From positions 9,114,001 to 9,178,000 of the forward strand of contig NC_003284.9 in assembly GCF_000002985.6 (NCBI RefSeq): a DNA stretch of 64,000 bases. The letters are read 5' to 3'. Origin of the DNA: Caenorhabditis elegans (Eukaryota; Nematoda; Chromadorea; Rhabditida; Rhabditidae). The position numbers and the translations under genes are program-made. Positions 46,417 to 58,204 of this stretch are shown here, in pieces. The notes beneath the pieces are model-generated. The model had not been told where the DNA came from. It worked only from the letters and a program-made list of their open reading frames with translations, and searched no databases. Position 1 is the first letter of the stretch, and each line of letters starts with the position of its first letter.

Positions 46417-49163
46417 ACCTATTTCCCCCATTCAATTAATTGTAAAATCCCGGAAAATGACTTCATAATTTCTTGTATCACACAGTTTACTCCCATGCTT
46501 CTCCCGTTTTCACAAAGGTTCGTGATATTTTGAGTTGATCAAAACACCATATAACCATACCCCTGTCCACTATTTCTACACAAATTCTATTCTAATCCAA
46601 AATCTGTAAAATATTGAACATCGAAAGAGAGAATAAAATGTTAAGATGAACCCATCACTCATTCATTCCGATATCACTCAGTCTTCCGGTAAATTTTGAG
46701 TAACATGTCAATGATCCCACACCAAAAGTCTCACAACACTTTTTCGCTCAATGATTGATCGTTTCGATTGTTCGGAGTCAAAGTAAATATGAAATGAAAA
46801 TCTAGGAAAAAGCAAGAAGTTCGATAGTATTTTTGTAATGTTCATGGCATAAAACTGTTACAAAAAATACAAGTTCAACAACAATAAATTTTTACGGAAG
46901 AAAGTATGTAGGCTGTGCAAGCACATTGCAAAAAATGCCAATCTGCTGAAATTTATAAGTAAGCGGCAAGCAAACGTTTTGGAATTTTTTAAATTTAAAT
47001 CAAAAAGCGGTAAAAACTCAGTTGCACCGATTATTTTAGAACTCGTCAATCAAAAAAGCAAGTATCTACCAGTTTTATGTTTCAAATTTGTTCAAAGTTG
47101 GATTAAAAGTTTAACTTAAAGTTTTGGGGTGAACCTGCGACAGTGCTTCAGATTATTCGAACAGTAGCACAGACTCAGCTTTCACCGATTTTTATAGACG
47201 ACTTTAAATTTTACTAGTTTTTCAAATAACACATTAAAATTCCAGGAATAAAAATAGATACCATGAATTAAATTGAACTTTCATTGGTCCCTTGAGAGCA
47301 AATGTTGCACCTGTCTCCAAAATCATCAACACCCACGGCAATCAAGAATATCTAGTAAATGATCAAAATCTTTGATGTCTTCTTCTTTATCTCTTTCTCA
47401 GCTTGTTTCCCATACCCCTCCCAATTCTTTCACTTTTCTGCCAGCAGTGGCATGAACGAGTTGACAACTGTTGTTACTCTCTGACTCGGCGATGATTTCG
47501 CAGTACATCTCATCCTTGTGCACACTGTCTCTCTCATCCGGAGCAAGTAAGTGAGATAGAAGGGGGAGAAGACCACTAATTCCGAACCCACATCCTCTGC
47601 GCCCTCAGTTATCCGTTTCGCATAGTTGTGTGGAGAAATGTGGTGGTATCGTGTGGGGAATGGTTGGGTGCTCCTCCTTCTTTTCTTATCCTTCCTTGTT
47701 GCTAGATTTGATTGAATTGTGCCTTCCATGTGCGGCCCATAATTTTCAATTTAGTTATTCCTATGTTCCAAAGTGCATCAGATTTTGTAATAAGTATAAC
47801 TTCAGAGCAAATATTTATAATCGAAATCAGGTTTCACTTGGATTTTTTTTGAAGATTAAGTAATTTAGAAGTTTTTCGAATGCTCATAATAGTAATTGTG
47901 CGGTTGGAAATCTTCGCACTTCTCCATCCCCTATCCGTCGTATTCCAGTTCATCCGTTCGCGGAACTTTTGCTCTCTTATTTCAGTTCTCACATTTACAT
48001 GCCCCATAAATGTAGATCAGTGTGAAACCCAACACCTTCCTTACCTGGCGGCGTTTACCGGACCACCGTTTTCTATTTCATTTGCTCAGTGCCTTTTTGA
48101 GAGCATCACTTCCACGTCATCATGAACGATGTTTTAGTTTAATGTTGGTCTTTACTTCAGAAGATATGGTGTTCTTTCAAAATCAGAATATTTTTAGATT
48201 AAAGTATGATAAAAGTACATACTATATTGTCATAAATCTTTTTAATAAAATGTATTTAGCGAAAATGTTCCCACAGTTCAACTTCCCAAAAATAAACAGT
48301 TTCCAAAAATAATAAGCATAGTCAGAGAAGAAGTTGAACGTCGTTTTTTAAGCAAATTATTTTTCTTAATTTTTTCAGTTTTGCGATTTTCTAAAAATAC
48401 GGCTTAATTGCTAACTATAAGGATCTAACCGCAAAAAAATTGAACCTATTTTTTTTTATTTTCTGAGTTCCAGTTTCGATTTTTCGGAGTTTTGTTCGAT
48501 TTGGTTTGATTTTTCAAAAATTTTTTAGATTATAATAAATTAATTAAACGGAATATATAAAAAGTTATTCATAAAAGTGAGAGGATAGTTTGTCAACTTC
48601 CTGTTTATTTGGTTGCACGTTTTAGTTGGTGTAGAAACTTTTTGTTATTCAATAATCTCATGAAAAAAAGTTCAAATAAACTCATGAAAAATAGTTCAAA
48701 AAATTTTTTTAGCGTGTTGCTTTATTATTTGAAATTTAGAAGAATTTTATAGTTTTTTCTCACGAAACCAGCACATTTTCTTTGTGTTTAATGTATCCCG
48801 GATTTGAAAAAGTCCACTGATGTTTAAACTCAAAAGACAAAGGTTGGAAACAAAAGTTCATTTTGCCATGCTTCTCATCTGACACTCGCTTTTTGTCAAA
48901 CATGTACTTCAGTTAATTAAAACCAATTTATATAAATCAAAAATTCACAAGCTCTTAGCTCTTCATTCTTGGACGATTTCGCATTACACCAGTTGAGAAC
49001 ATCTCTCTCAGAAGAAACTCTGTCATAAATTTTGCTCTTTCATCCGCTTTGAACACCTGTTCTACTTTTCTCAACCTACTTCTTCATTTTTTAACTTTTT
49101 TTCTATAACACATGTCATTGACATCTTTTTTCTGTTCGTCTTTTTGCTTGTGTGCTTCAAAAA
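46417..49163. other. Region between the TMBIM4-like gene and the tetraspanin
   Basis: The 3' end includes AATAAAATG near 46632, a likely poly(A) signal. Blocks at 47390-47760 and 47900-48120 are markedly less AT-rich (for example CCCCTATCCGTCG and TACCGGACCACCG) and look regulatory. The frames through them lack codon bias or splice structure, so I call no gene. Confidence 0.4.
47035..47225. repeat. Dispersed repeat, copy 3 of 3
   Basis: AACTCGTCAATCAAAAAAGC, CCAGTTTTATGTTTCAAATT, GTGAACCTGCGACAGTGCTT and CAGACTCAGCTTTCACCG are in the same order. It lies just downstream of the TMBIM4-like gene. Confidence 0.6.
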
Positions 49164-49187
49164 ATGAATTTCAGAAATCAAAGCACA

Positions 49188-51969
49188 ATGCCATTAAGCT
49201 GTACGGCGCGAGCGCTCAAATTCTCATTATTCATATTCAATTTGGTGTTTCTGGTAAGTGGGGCGGTTTGTGCTCAAAGAAGCTTAAACAATTGGTCAGT
49301 GTTTGGTGGAAGTTTGATAAATCGACGAGCATTGCCTTCCAACATAAATATGTGTGAATGCCTAATGGCTCACCAACTGTTGCCGGGCATTAAAATTTAT
49401 GACCGCGGCATTTAACGAACACTGTGGTAATTGTTTCGATTAAATGTTGATAGTTCTGTTAGTTAAACGCAAGGTACAGCCCTAAAAAGTAAAAAGTCAT
49501 TCGTGGAAAATGTTATTTTAATTTGTTCCAAATTTAATACGCTAAGGTTACCAAAGATTCAAACAAGGCTAAGCTTCAGAATGTTGAATATATTCTTTAA
49601 TAAATATCAATCAAATTTCAGTCTAGTAACAGAGCTTCATTTCATTATTTAAAAAATACAAGACAAAAATATTAATCTTTCATATCTTTTTATGATTTTT
49701 TGTTGAAAATAACAAAATAAAAAAAATTGCTCGAACAATATTCTACATACTATTTTTTTACCATTAGCGTTACATGACAAACTGTTTTTTAATCTAGTTG
49801 GCCCAGAATAAAACCAGCGTATGAAAACTGGATTTTGAAACACCAAACAAATTCAAACATCGTATGAACATCAGACAACTATACTTAATTTATAACTAGC
49901 TAAGTAACTAACTAAGACTATAACTAAGTAAGAATTATTTCAGCTTTGTGGCTTGATATGTCTTGGAATTGGATTATGGCTAGTTCTCGACAAATATGCA
50001 ATTGACAATCTTGCATTCGCCACCGCAAAAGTTCAAGGATACGATCAAGATGCTGGATTAAGAGACTTGGTTACCACTTTATACAGTTGGGAGTATTAAA
50101 CCATACCATTTTCAGGCAACAAAACCAACAGCAGTCCGCCAGTTTGGATATTTGTTATTCGTTGGTGGATTTATTGTCATTGTAGTGGCATTTTTGGGGT
50201 GTTGTGGTGCTGCTAAGGAATGGAGACCACTTTTATGTTGCGTAAGTTATCTGACAGATACATATCATTTTCACGTTACAATTAAACTAACATGTTTAAA
50301 CAAAACTAATTGAAAAGTATTGGAAAGTGTTTTTGGGGCAGGTATATAAACATGTACCAATACAGAAACACTAGGCTCACAAAAACTATTTGGCGTTTTT
50401 GAAAAATGTATTTTCAGTACTCATCCTGTTTAATGTTAATACTTGCAATACAAATTGCTGCAACAATATACGCTTTCCTTCACAGTCACATGGTGAGTCA
50501 ACGCAACAAAAAAAACAAGAATTTTCTTGTTTTCAATCCAGAATTTTATAAAACGTTATCGTTGTTTTTTTTTGCAGTTTGAAAACGACTTTCGAGACAT
50601 TCTTCATTCGTCGTTAAAAATGTACAATGGAACGGATAACATGAAAGTCAGCAACAATCCTCAAGATGGTTTGTTGGTAAAAACAGCATGGGACAAAATT
50701 ATGATTGAGGTATGGTAAAGAAGTGGTGACAGTAACTATAAACTACTTTTTTTTTAAATTTTCACAATTCTCACTAATCTTGCGATAGTTTTCAACAGAT
50801 CTACTCACTGACTTTGAAGGTTTGAATAATATTTTTTTCAATGGTTCTTTGATAATTTGTAGCACTCATCAAATTGATATAAATGCAAGTTTTGTTTTTA
50901 TGTAATTCTCAGTATTTTGCTTCTCGGCTCATTCTGAGATTTACTTACGGATACCGTTTTTTTTTAAACCATACCGTAATAATTATTTTGTGAGAAGTTA
51001 GGTTAAAAGATACTTGTATAAAATGCTCATAACTACTGTACTTTGGATGTTTTACCTTTCGGTCTGGAGAAACTTTAAGTTTTTATTTCCAGAAATCGTG
51101 TTGCGGAGTAGACTCCAAAATTGGAGAGTTCAACAATTCCGGATGGTATCAGCTGAACCATGGACGCTACCAATTTCCACCAGCATGTTGCCCACCTGAT
51201 GAACATGGAAGATTAAGACCATACTGTAACACAATCATGAGACATTCCCATGTGAGTTAGCATGTTTTTTATTTTTCTAGGATTTTTTGTTTGTCTTTAC
51301 TATACGATTTGGTCCCATGTGAAATCAAAGGCTTATACATAAATATGTACGTCTGCACGTATTGTCACGTAACGTAACAAACATTACTTGTATTGAATGT
51401 CGGCTGAAGTTAACCTATAATTATATTCTTAACGCGTGATATCAAATACTTTGTATATTGATGTTATAGATGTAGTAATTTCGATCAATTTATCAGGGAT
51501 GCTACGCAAAAATTGCGGAATCATTTGAAGAAGTGACATCTCATTTCAAGATTGTTTCCTGGACTGTTGTATTGTTCGCTTTGATTCAAGTATGCATTAT
51601 GCCTGGTTTTGATGTTATGAAGGCTTAAGCATGTTTCAGGTGGTTGGTATTGTTGTTGGCTTCTGGTTATGCGACTCAATTACTTCCGAAGACGAATTCT
51701 GATTTGGCTACACCGCCTACCGTAACCCACTGGGAATATACCTTGTTTTTTGAGATTTTTGTTTTCAGGGTTGTATAACGCCACTTTATCGTGAATCCCA
51801 GATACACTTCTCAGCCATATTCTCGATTCTTGTCGTCTTGACAATTTTCGATGTGAGTTTCTTGTAGTTTTTTTTAATGCCACTTTTTAAATGTTTTCAG
51901 ATTGTTCTATTCATTGTTGGTGTTCAATTGTTTCGTCACATTCGAATTGAAATGCTCTATTATTTCTAA
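49188..51969 (+). CDS. Tetraspanin, isoform with distal terminal exons
   Basis: Exons are 49188-49253, 49944-50069, 50116-50241, 50418-50492, 50578-50709, 51093-51251, 51769-51852 and 51901-51969, giving 278 residues. An in-frame ATG at 49164 is also possible, but a TTTCAG acceptor at 49169-49174 favours 49188. TM1 is FNLVFLLCGLICLGIGLWLV. TM2-TM3 include FVGGFIVIVVAFLGCCGAAKEWRPLLCC. The large extracellular loop carries the family signature CCG (178-180), PPACCPP and the last Cys in HGC. TM4 comes from the alternative last exons. Tetraspanins organise membrane microdomains with integrins, proteases and receptors. The exon phases (all 0) permit exchange of the 3' cassettes. AATAAA follows the TAA within 20 nt. 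Confidence 0.85.
51497..51702 (+). other. Alternative TM4/tail exon pair of the tetraspanin (proximal)
   Basis: Exons 51497-51589 and 51640-51702 (TGA) form an alternative ending, giving a 279-residue isoform. They encode GCYAKIAESFEEVTSHFKIV, the TM4 body and a short acidic tail CDSITSEDEF. The distal pair encodes GCITPLYRESQIHFSAIFS, its TM4 and a basic/aromatic tail RHIRIEMLYYF. Both pairs begin with the loop cysteine, have phase-0 joints, and split at the same point in TM4. This indicates an exon-pair duplication used as mutually exclusive terminal exons. Confidence 0.7.
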
Positions 51970-52120
51970 AGGTTTAACTCACCAATAAAAACACATTTTC
52001 AATTTCCAATTGCGTTTTACTTTTTACCTCCATTTCTAATTCAACCCCCACTTCCCCTTAAATTCTCCTACCAAATCAACATTCTACACCGGGTTTCGTC
52101 TTTCAGTAAAGCCAGTCAAG

Positions 52121-52258
52121 ATGATGGAAAGCGTGACTGTCAGTCTTTTTTCCATCACCACCTGCTTTTTCATTTTCAAGATCTGTTTTATTGCCACCTA
52201 CGCCACTATCATTACCGTACTTGGCAAAGATCACCCCTTTGTTCGCATCTACTTATAA
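52121..52258 (+). CDS. 45-residue membrane micropeptide downstream of the tetraspanin
   Basis: ATG ATG at 52121 opens 46 codons to TAA with strongly biased, C-ending codons (TCC ATC ACC ACC TGC). The peptide is hydrophobic in the middle (FSITTCFFIFKICFIATYAT) and ends GKDHPFVRIYL. That fits a single transmembrane helix with a short polar tail. A clean acceptor TCTTTCAG ends at 52106. It lies about 120 bp after the tetraspanin poly(A) signal, the spacing seen for SL2-spliced downstream genes in C. elegans operons. No homologue is recognised. It could instead be a 3' UTR coincidence, though the codon use argues against that. Confidence 0.6.
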   Translation: MMESVTVSLFSITTCFFIFKICFIATYATIITVLGKDHPFVRIYL

Positions 52259-52905
52259 TTGTATTGTGACAAAATTGTAATTTTACATAGACAAATGTTT
52301 AGATGTTTTTATTTTGTATTATAAAGCAAAACCGCAGTTATTCAAAAGATAAAACTTTTATCTTGAAATTTTTGGTTTCTGAGCGATGTCATATTTTCAA
52401 AAATCTGATCAACTTCAAATAAATCTGTAAAGCTTTGGATAAAATTTCTTGAACAACGTTTCTGTTTCCTCTTTCTTGAACATACAATATATGTTACCCT
52501 GGAGATCATAAGTTAAAGTGAGCCACAAGGTTCAGAAAGGAGGGTGTAAGGTTTTGTTCACGAAGAGAAATTGACCACACCGCTTGTTGACTTAAATGTG
52601 GAACACGGCAAGTGGAAAATTAATTTAAAACCATTTCTGTAATGCTAAAAGGGCTAATTATAATTTGCCATTTGGTTTGGTAATTTCAGCACTATAGGAA
52701 TTGTGTTTAATCATTTTTCCACGTACGCATTCTTGAAACAAGCAAACAACCTTTTCAACTATTTTATTTGTGTAAGAAATTATTCTAATCATTTCAATAA
52801 AATTTGTTGTCATTACTTTTAAATTGTAAAACTAATTTCATTGAATATATTTGTAAACTAATTTCATCGACTTAAAAGAATAAATTACAACACGAAAAGC
52901 AACAT

Positions 52906-53241
52906 TCATGGCCAAGAGGATCTTGCTATCAATAGAAGTTTGGCATTATCATCACCATGCCAATAATTTCCTTTGCTATCGGATTGTGAATTCCCGAAAA
53001 ATGGACTTGGAGTCTGTGCTTGTTGAATAGCTTGAACTGACTGAATTTGCTGTTGCATACGTTGTTGATTGTACCACCTGGAAACAATTTCTTGAAACAA
53101 AATGAAACAATTAGCAGTCATATTGTACCAATTATAATATTGCTGCCGATAGGCTGCCAGTTGCTGTGGACTCCACTGTTGCTGGGCATGTATAGAAATA
53201 AAGCAGACAAATAATAAGAGGAAAACTAAAGTCACATTCAT
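52906..53241 (-). CDS. Small secreted Q/W-rich peptide, copy 1
   Basis: Exons are 53241-53129 and 53077-52906 on the minus strand, giving 94 residues. The 51-nt intron (GTACAATATG...TTTCCAG) contains no stop and keeps frame, so an unspliced reading of 111 residues is also open. The spliced form is preferred because the paralogue at 54554 has an intron at exactly the same point (TATTG/G TGG TAC). A signal peptide (MNVTLVFLLLFVCFISIHA) precedes a Gln-rich middle and a conserved C-terminus SDSKGNYWHGDDNAKLLLIA then RSSWP. No cysteines occur in the mature part. Secretion is inferred; function is unknown. Confidence 0.75.
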   Translation of the reverse strand: MNVTLVFLLLFVCFISIHAQQQWSPQQLAAYRQQYYNWYNMTANCFILFQEIVSRWYNQQRMQQQIQSVQAIQQAQTPSPFFGNSQSDSKGNYWHGDDNAKLLLIARSSWP

Positions 53242-53279
53242 AGTTTTTTTTTGGATGAAAAATGGTTACAAATGATGTA

Positions 53280-53287
53280 TTTTTATA
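53280..53287 (-). promoter_or_regulatory. TATA box of secreted-peptide copy 1
   Basis: TATAAAAA on the minus strand, about 39 nt upstream of the ATG at 53241. That gives a very short 5' UTR, mirrored by the paralogue. Confidence 0.6.
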
Positions 53288-54509
53288 CTGATCAAAAAGA
53301 GGCGTACCTGTAAACTACAGGTGAAGTTAAAAAAGTTTCACCAAACAACAATGCAAACCAAATGTAACGATTAGGGAATGAATACTTTATTCTAATACTC
53401 AATACTCAAATGGTCAGTTGTTTTGATTGTGCACCGTCATATACCGCATGGAAATTAAAATCTCGAAAATGAATTTGAAAAGTACTGCATTTTGCACAAA
53501 TTAGCTGAAAAGAACCTTCACATTAACTTTTAAAAAAACTTCTAAAGATTCTTGAATTTCAAAACTTTCAGTTAGGTGAATGTTGTGCACTACGTTCAAG
53601 TTGAAAATGTTTGTTTTTAGACTTTTATTAAAAACGATAAGTTTAACGGAAATGTTTTTTTTTCAAAATTATCATTTGTTTCGGAACATGTTTCGTTGAA
53701 AGCGACTTGTTCCTATTATACAATTTTTTAGTATCCTACCAAGGAAATTGTAATTGTACTAGTTTATTTATGTATACCTCGCTCTAATCCAAACTTTTGA
53801 AATGTTCTTCCATTTTCTTCACAACTGTATATATGAAAAGTCATTATCATTTTACCAGTATAAGAGTTTTTTGAGAAATCCGTTCCAGTTTCCTATGAAA
53901 ATTCCATAAAACAATAATGTAGCTTCATCCTGACCTAAATTTAGTGAACCTAAATTTCAACAACGTCATTTTGTAAAATTTGATAAAGGCCTATCGTCTT
54001 TGGTTTTTGAATTGGTCGGTACGGAAAAATGGCGTTGTTCAAAGATATATAAAAAAGAAAAATACCGATTTTCAGTTTCATGACATATACAACTTGTTTT
54101 CCAAAATTGTTTGATCTCCGGAAACTGCAACATTTCAACTGATACTTTTTTGATCTGACGTGATATTCGGTCAAACGATAATTAAACTTTCTCGTTGTTC
54201 TCTGTTCAACATTGTTCTCTCTGTGAAGATATCAATGACCGGTGAAATTGTGGGGTTCACACGTTTTCGAATTGCTATTTATGTTGAACAGGTTCACTTA
54301 TCAATTTAAGAACAAAACAAACAGTCTATCTTGTTTTTATAATGGAGACAAGTGGTTGCTGAAAATTGGAGCTCTTAAAATTCAAATAAAAACCGCCCGG
54401 AAATGACCGTTCATTGACATTTCGTGGGCGTGAATAATCAATGTTATCATTCGGCATCTCAGTAACTAGTATTAATTACTATCATGTGGAAAGTGCACTC
54501 TCTGGAGAA

Positions 54510-54517
54510 TATAAAAG
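54510..54517 (+). promoter_or_regulatory. TATA box of secreted-peptide copy 2
   Basis: TATAAAAG about 37 nt before the ATG at 54554, at nearly the same distance as in the divergent paralogue. Confidence 0.6.
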
Positions 54518-54553
54518 AAGAATCTGAAACTGAAAAATAACGCTCCTTCCAAT

Positions 54554-55022
54554 ATGCAACTATTAACTTTTGTCTTTGGATTTGTTCTCATTGCATTGTC
54601 AACATCTCAATGGGATAACAGTTATTGGTAATTGTTCTTCAATTTTTTCCTAACTTTGTTATTTCGTACAATTCAATAGTTTGATTTAAAAATGAGTTAT
54701 TTTTTAATGTCAAACAGTGATTTCCATAAAAACTGTTGTCAATAAAAATAAAATCCACTCACTATATTTTCAAATGAGTTTACTTCCACACTAACTCGTG
54801 AGTACTTCTCACACTGAATTTTTAGATAAGTGCTCCGGACTCTTGTACTCTAATCACCAAAAATCAAATTTAAACTTCAGGTGGTACAACCAACAGCCAA
54901 CACAGGCTCCTTCATTCAATTGGTTCGGTAATGGTGGTCATCAGTCGGATGGAAAGGGAAATATGTGGCAAGGAAGTGATAACGCAAAGATAATGCTCTT
55001 CGCCAAATCTTCATGGCCATGA
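54554..55022 (+). CDS. Small secreted Q/W-rich peptide, copy 2
   Basis: Exons are 54554-54627 and 54881-55022, giving 71 residues. A signal peptide (MQLLTFVFGFVLIALSTS) is followed by QWDNSYWWYNQQPTQAP and the conserved C-terminus SDGKGNMWQGSDNAKIMLFA then KSSWP. It lacks the long Gln-rich linker of copy 1. The intron is 253 bp in place of 51. AATAAA occurs near 55078. The two copies are head-to-head paralogues, probably expressed in the same tissue from matching core promoters. The family is not recognised. Confidence 0.75.
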
Positions 55023-57561
55023 TTGAATACTCTTCTTGTATCACGTTATTCTACTGGTTCACACTTTTTCCCACAGTAATAAAAGATTACCTGTCATGCG
55101 AACACCTGTTCGTTAGTTTTACAGACAATAGGTGCAAGTTGTTTGGATTTACAACCGGAAACGGAAGAAGAGCATTGACAACCGAAACAAAGGTTCAAGG
55201 TGTCCTATGGGAATGGGGGGTGTGTGGGAGAGCAGTAACAAATAGATTTTAAAGGTGATTGTATTCATTATTTAAAAGTAACAAAAAGTAAATTACTAAA
55301 AACTGAAAAGTTGTATGGAAGAAAAAACAATTTGATATGAAGGAGATATGAGGATAACATGCATTTATTTATTCGCTCTTTGAAGTTGAAATGGTGTAAA
55401 AGTTTCCAAAAAGATATATTTTCAAATGGTTTTCTTCCTAGTAAATAATATTATATCTTAAACCTAGATTCATTCCATTCATTATGCAGCCAGTAAATTG
55501 ATTAACTTTCAGACACCTAGAACTCTGCCAAAACAATGAGCGGTTAGAAAAAAGTGCAGAACTCTATAGTTTTCACAATCTGTGAACACTTTTCTGATAG
55601 AAAAATTCAATAACTATCGTTCCCATCGTTTTGTAGACTCTAATGAAAACAATTTTTGAGCACACCAGTGACAGCTTCTGAAACTCGATTTGTGAACAGG
55701 TCAGATCTTGTCGACTGAAACCAATGTTTTATCACTTAACCAATTGAATACATATTATTTTCAATTAGTACAATGTATTTGAAGAGCATGCAGTCTGAAT
55801 GAAAGTTTTATAATTTGCATCATAAGGTTTGATTTTAATCTCAAACAACGTGCAAATAAAACAAAAAAAACAGTGTTTGATTTCGTATTTTTTTGTCTGG
55901 GTTGCAAAAAATAGAAATTACTGATTGGAAATTTAAAATTTAAGGCTAAAATTCGGCAGACTGAAACTAATTTCACAACATTATTTAAACTTAAAAAAGA
56001 GCTCTGATAGAGTTCGAGATGAATATGTTAAGGTTTAACCATCTGTATGACAAAGATGTCACATTGTCCAAATTAAGCAATTATCACTGTTCTCTATTTA
56101 CTATTAGTTTGATCATGGACTGTTAAATGTCAGGCACCTCACGTGTGGACTCTTACTCAAAGCAATCAATTTACAATAAATTACCCCCTTTCAAACCATT
56201 TGTAGAATTAAATCATCCCGTTAATTCTGAAACTAACAATAAAATTGGTTCCCTTACATTGGCAAAAACCAGGCTCATAAAATCTATAAGCTTGTGCTCT
56301 GTTTTGCTAGAACTCCACACCACTTAATGAGATTTCACTTGATTGTCTGCAGACAATAAGATACTAGATGATTAGATATTCAGATACATTTCGACGTAAT
56401 TAGATATTCGATAACAAATGCCCAGTCACATTTCTTTAGGTTTTTATGGATAATTTTGTTTTTAACAAATGAACTCAAAAATGTGTTCAAATTTATTTTT
56501 TTTTTCATATTTGAGATAGGCTCATATTAGTATCATTCGACATTCGAATTATTACAGCATTGCAAAGCGTCAAAGATGTTATTTTTATTTATACGTTGGA
56601 ATGTTTAACAGTGAATATATTGTTTCTCTAGCCTACTATTTTTTTTTGTTATTTTTGATGTGAGGTTATTTTGTGTAACCATTAAACATTCATTGTGCAC
56701 AACATTATCTTATTTTGAGTACATTATTTCTAAAAAACATTCAAACGAGCATTGCAAGAGCCAGACTATTTTATTTGAACCCATACCATTTAATGTCATA
56801 GACCAGGTGTGCACTCTCCCTCGGAGCGATGCATTCATTTCATGTACTCATTTTTTGATTGTTGACCAGTTATTCGTTTCTATTGATAATTTTTCTTTTG
56901 CTGTACATCTTTCTGTTTTTTATCGATTCTGATGACATGAAAATAAAGAGAAGTGCCCAATTGTATACTTGGATGAATAGTATACTTTGAAATTTTCTAC
57001 GTTGGCATTTTATCGAAAACATTTGAAAATGAGCAAAGTGTCCATGCCGTAGGAATATTCTTTCAAATGCAAAAAGTTTCAACCAAAACCAAAATTTTTA
57101 AACCAAATTAACTCTGAGAATATTTGTTTTGAATACTGTTTCCCACTCCCGTCAAACTGTTTACCGTTCATGTTGTACATTTTAACCTAACAGACATTCC
57201 AATCAATAATTGATTCGCATGGTTCCCACAATTAAGCAATTCCTCTTCAAGTATTATCGATCGCATCCAGGTAAAAGTTGTACCAGACACGCCCCTTATT
57301 GTGCTCACTACAAACTCCTCCTCCATTTGAGTCAAGTAAACTTGTAGGACCATTCATACCATTCGCTCATGTTCCCTACCTCTTGAAAGGTGCGCAGTTT
57401 TTGCAAATCTGATACTGGTTACAAACATATGGTTACATATTTTTGAAAATCATCGTTAAACTTTGTTTATTCACTCTGATAAAAAATTTTTTAAGTTTGC
57501 ACTCATTCATTTTGTTTTCAGTTTGATTTCTCTCTCACTCACTTCCGCTTTCAAAGAAATT
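55023..57561. other. Intergenic region
   Basis: AT-rich, no gene supported. The frames here (for example 56127-56327 and 56660-56932) lack splice context and codon bias. A TTTTCAG acceptor at 57521 belongs to the next gene. Confidence 0.4.
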
Positions 57562-58204
57562 ATGCGTTTCTTCAACATTTTCTCTTCTTCCTTTACTTCA
57601 ACCGCCAAATGGTCCTGCCCTAATAAATTGAAAATCTCATCTGAGGACATTCGAAACTTCAAGGACACACTTATTGCTATGAAAGGAAGAAGAATGAATG
57701 CGGTAAGCAAAACATAATCTTTACAATTTTATGAATTACACTCCAAATGAAAAAAAACATCCAATTTTTATCAATTTTCAGACTGCCATGCGCTTGCTCA
57801 CTAATGAAACCAACTACAAAGTCACAATTGAAGTGTCCACAAAAGCTATCCGGGCATTGAAGAAGGTTATCCGTCGTGGTGTCGGGCAATACCAACCTGG
57901 TTCCAAGACGGACCAACTCATCACTTCATTCAAAGAAGTAAAACAAGAATACGATGAGATGATTTTGAAAATGGACATCAAAATGGTACCTTCAAAAGCT
58001 GATTACGTCATTGAATGCTGGCTCAAAAAAGATGCTGCCGAGAAAGCTGCCAAAGAATCAAAAGATCGCAAAGCCTTGAAGAACGCTGCTAGGAAAGCTG
58101 AAAAAAACGCACACGAAGAATCATCATATTTCAGAGTGGATGACCCAGAACCAGAACCACAAAACATCTACAGAATTGATCCAATCATTGAAATTTATGT
58201 CTGA
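57562..58204 (+). CDS. Lys-rich two-exon protein of unknown function
   Basis: Exons 57562-57702 and 57782-58204 give 187 residues. TTTTCAG lies 40 nt upstream of the ATG, consistent with trans-splicing. The N-terminus is mildly hydrophobic (MRFFNIFSSSF) and is followed by a soluble, helix-rich body with basic stretches (STKAIRALKKVIRRGVGQYQ). A strongly charged Ala/Lys coiled-coil-like segment covers about residues 129-165 (KKDAAEKAAKESKDRKALKN and on), then an acidic tail DDPEPEPQNIYRIDPIIEI. No enzyme motif is visible. The 3' end has AATAAA near 58330. Confidence 0.75.

Larger units (their letters stand above)
53242..54553. other. Divergent promoter region of the secreted-peptide pair
   Basis: About 1.3 kb of AT-rich DNA separates the two start codons. 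TATA boxes lie at both edges. No convincing gene lies between; the minus-strand frame at 53950-54174 lacks supporting splice sites. Confidence 0.5.

Noticed and set aside
47430-47729. Minus-strand 99-residue frame rich in basic residues
   Set aside because: No splice acceptor, no codon bias consistent across the frame, and it lies in a GC-richer block that looks like regulatory DNA of the tetraspanin.
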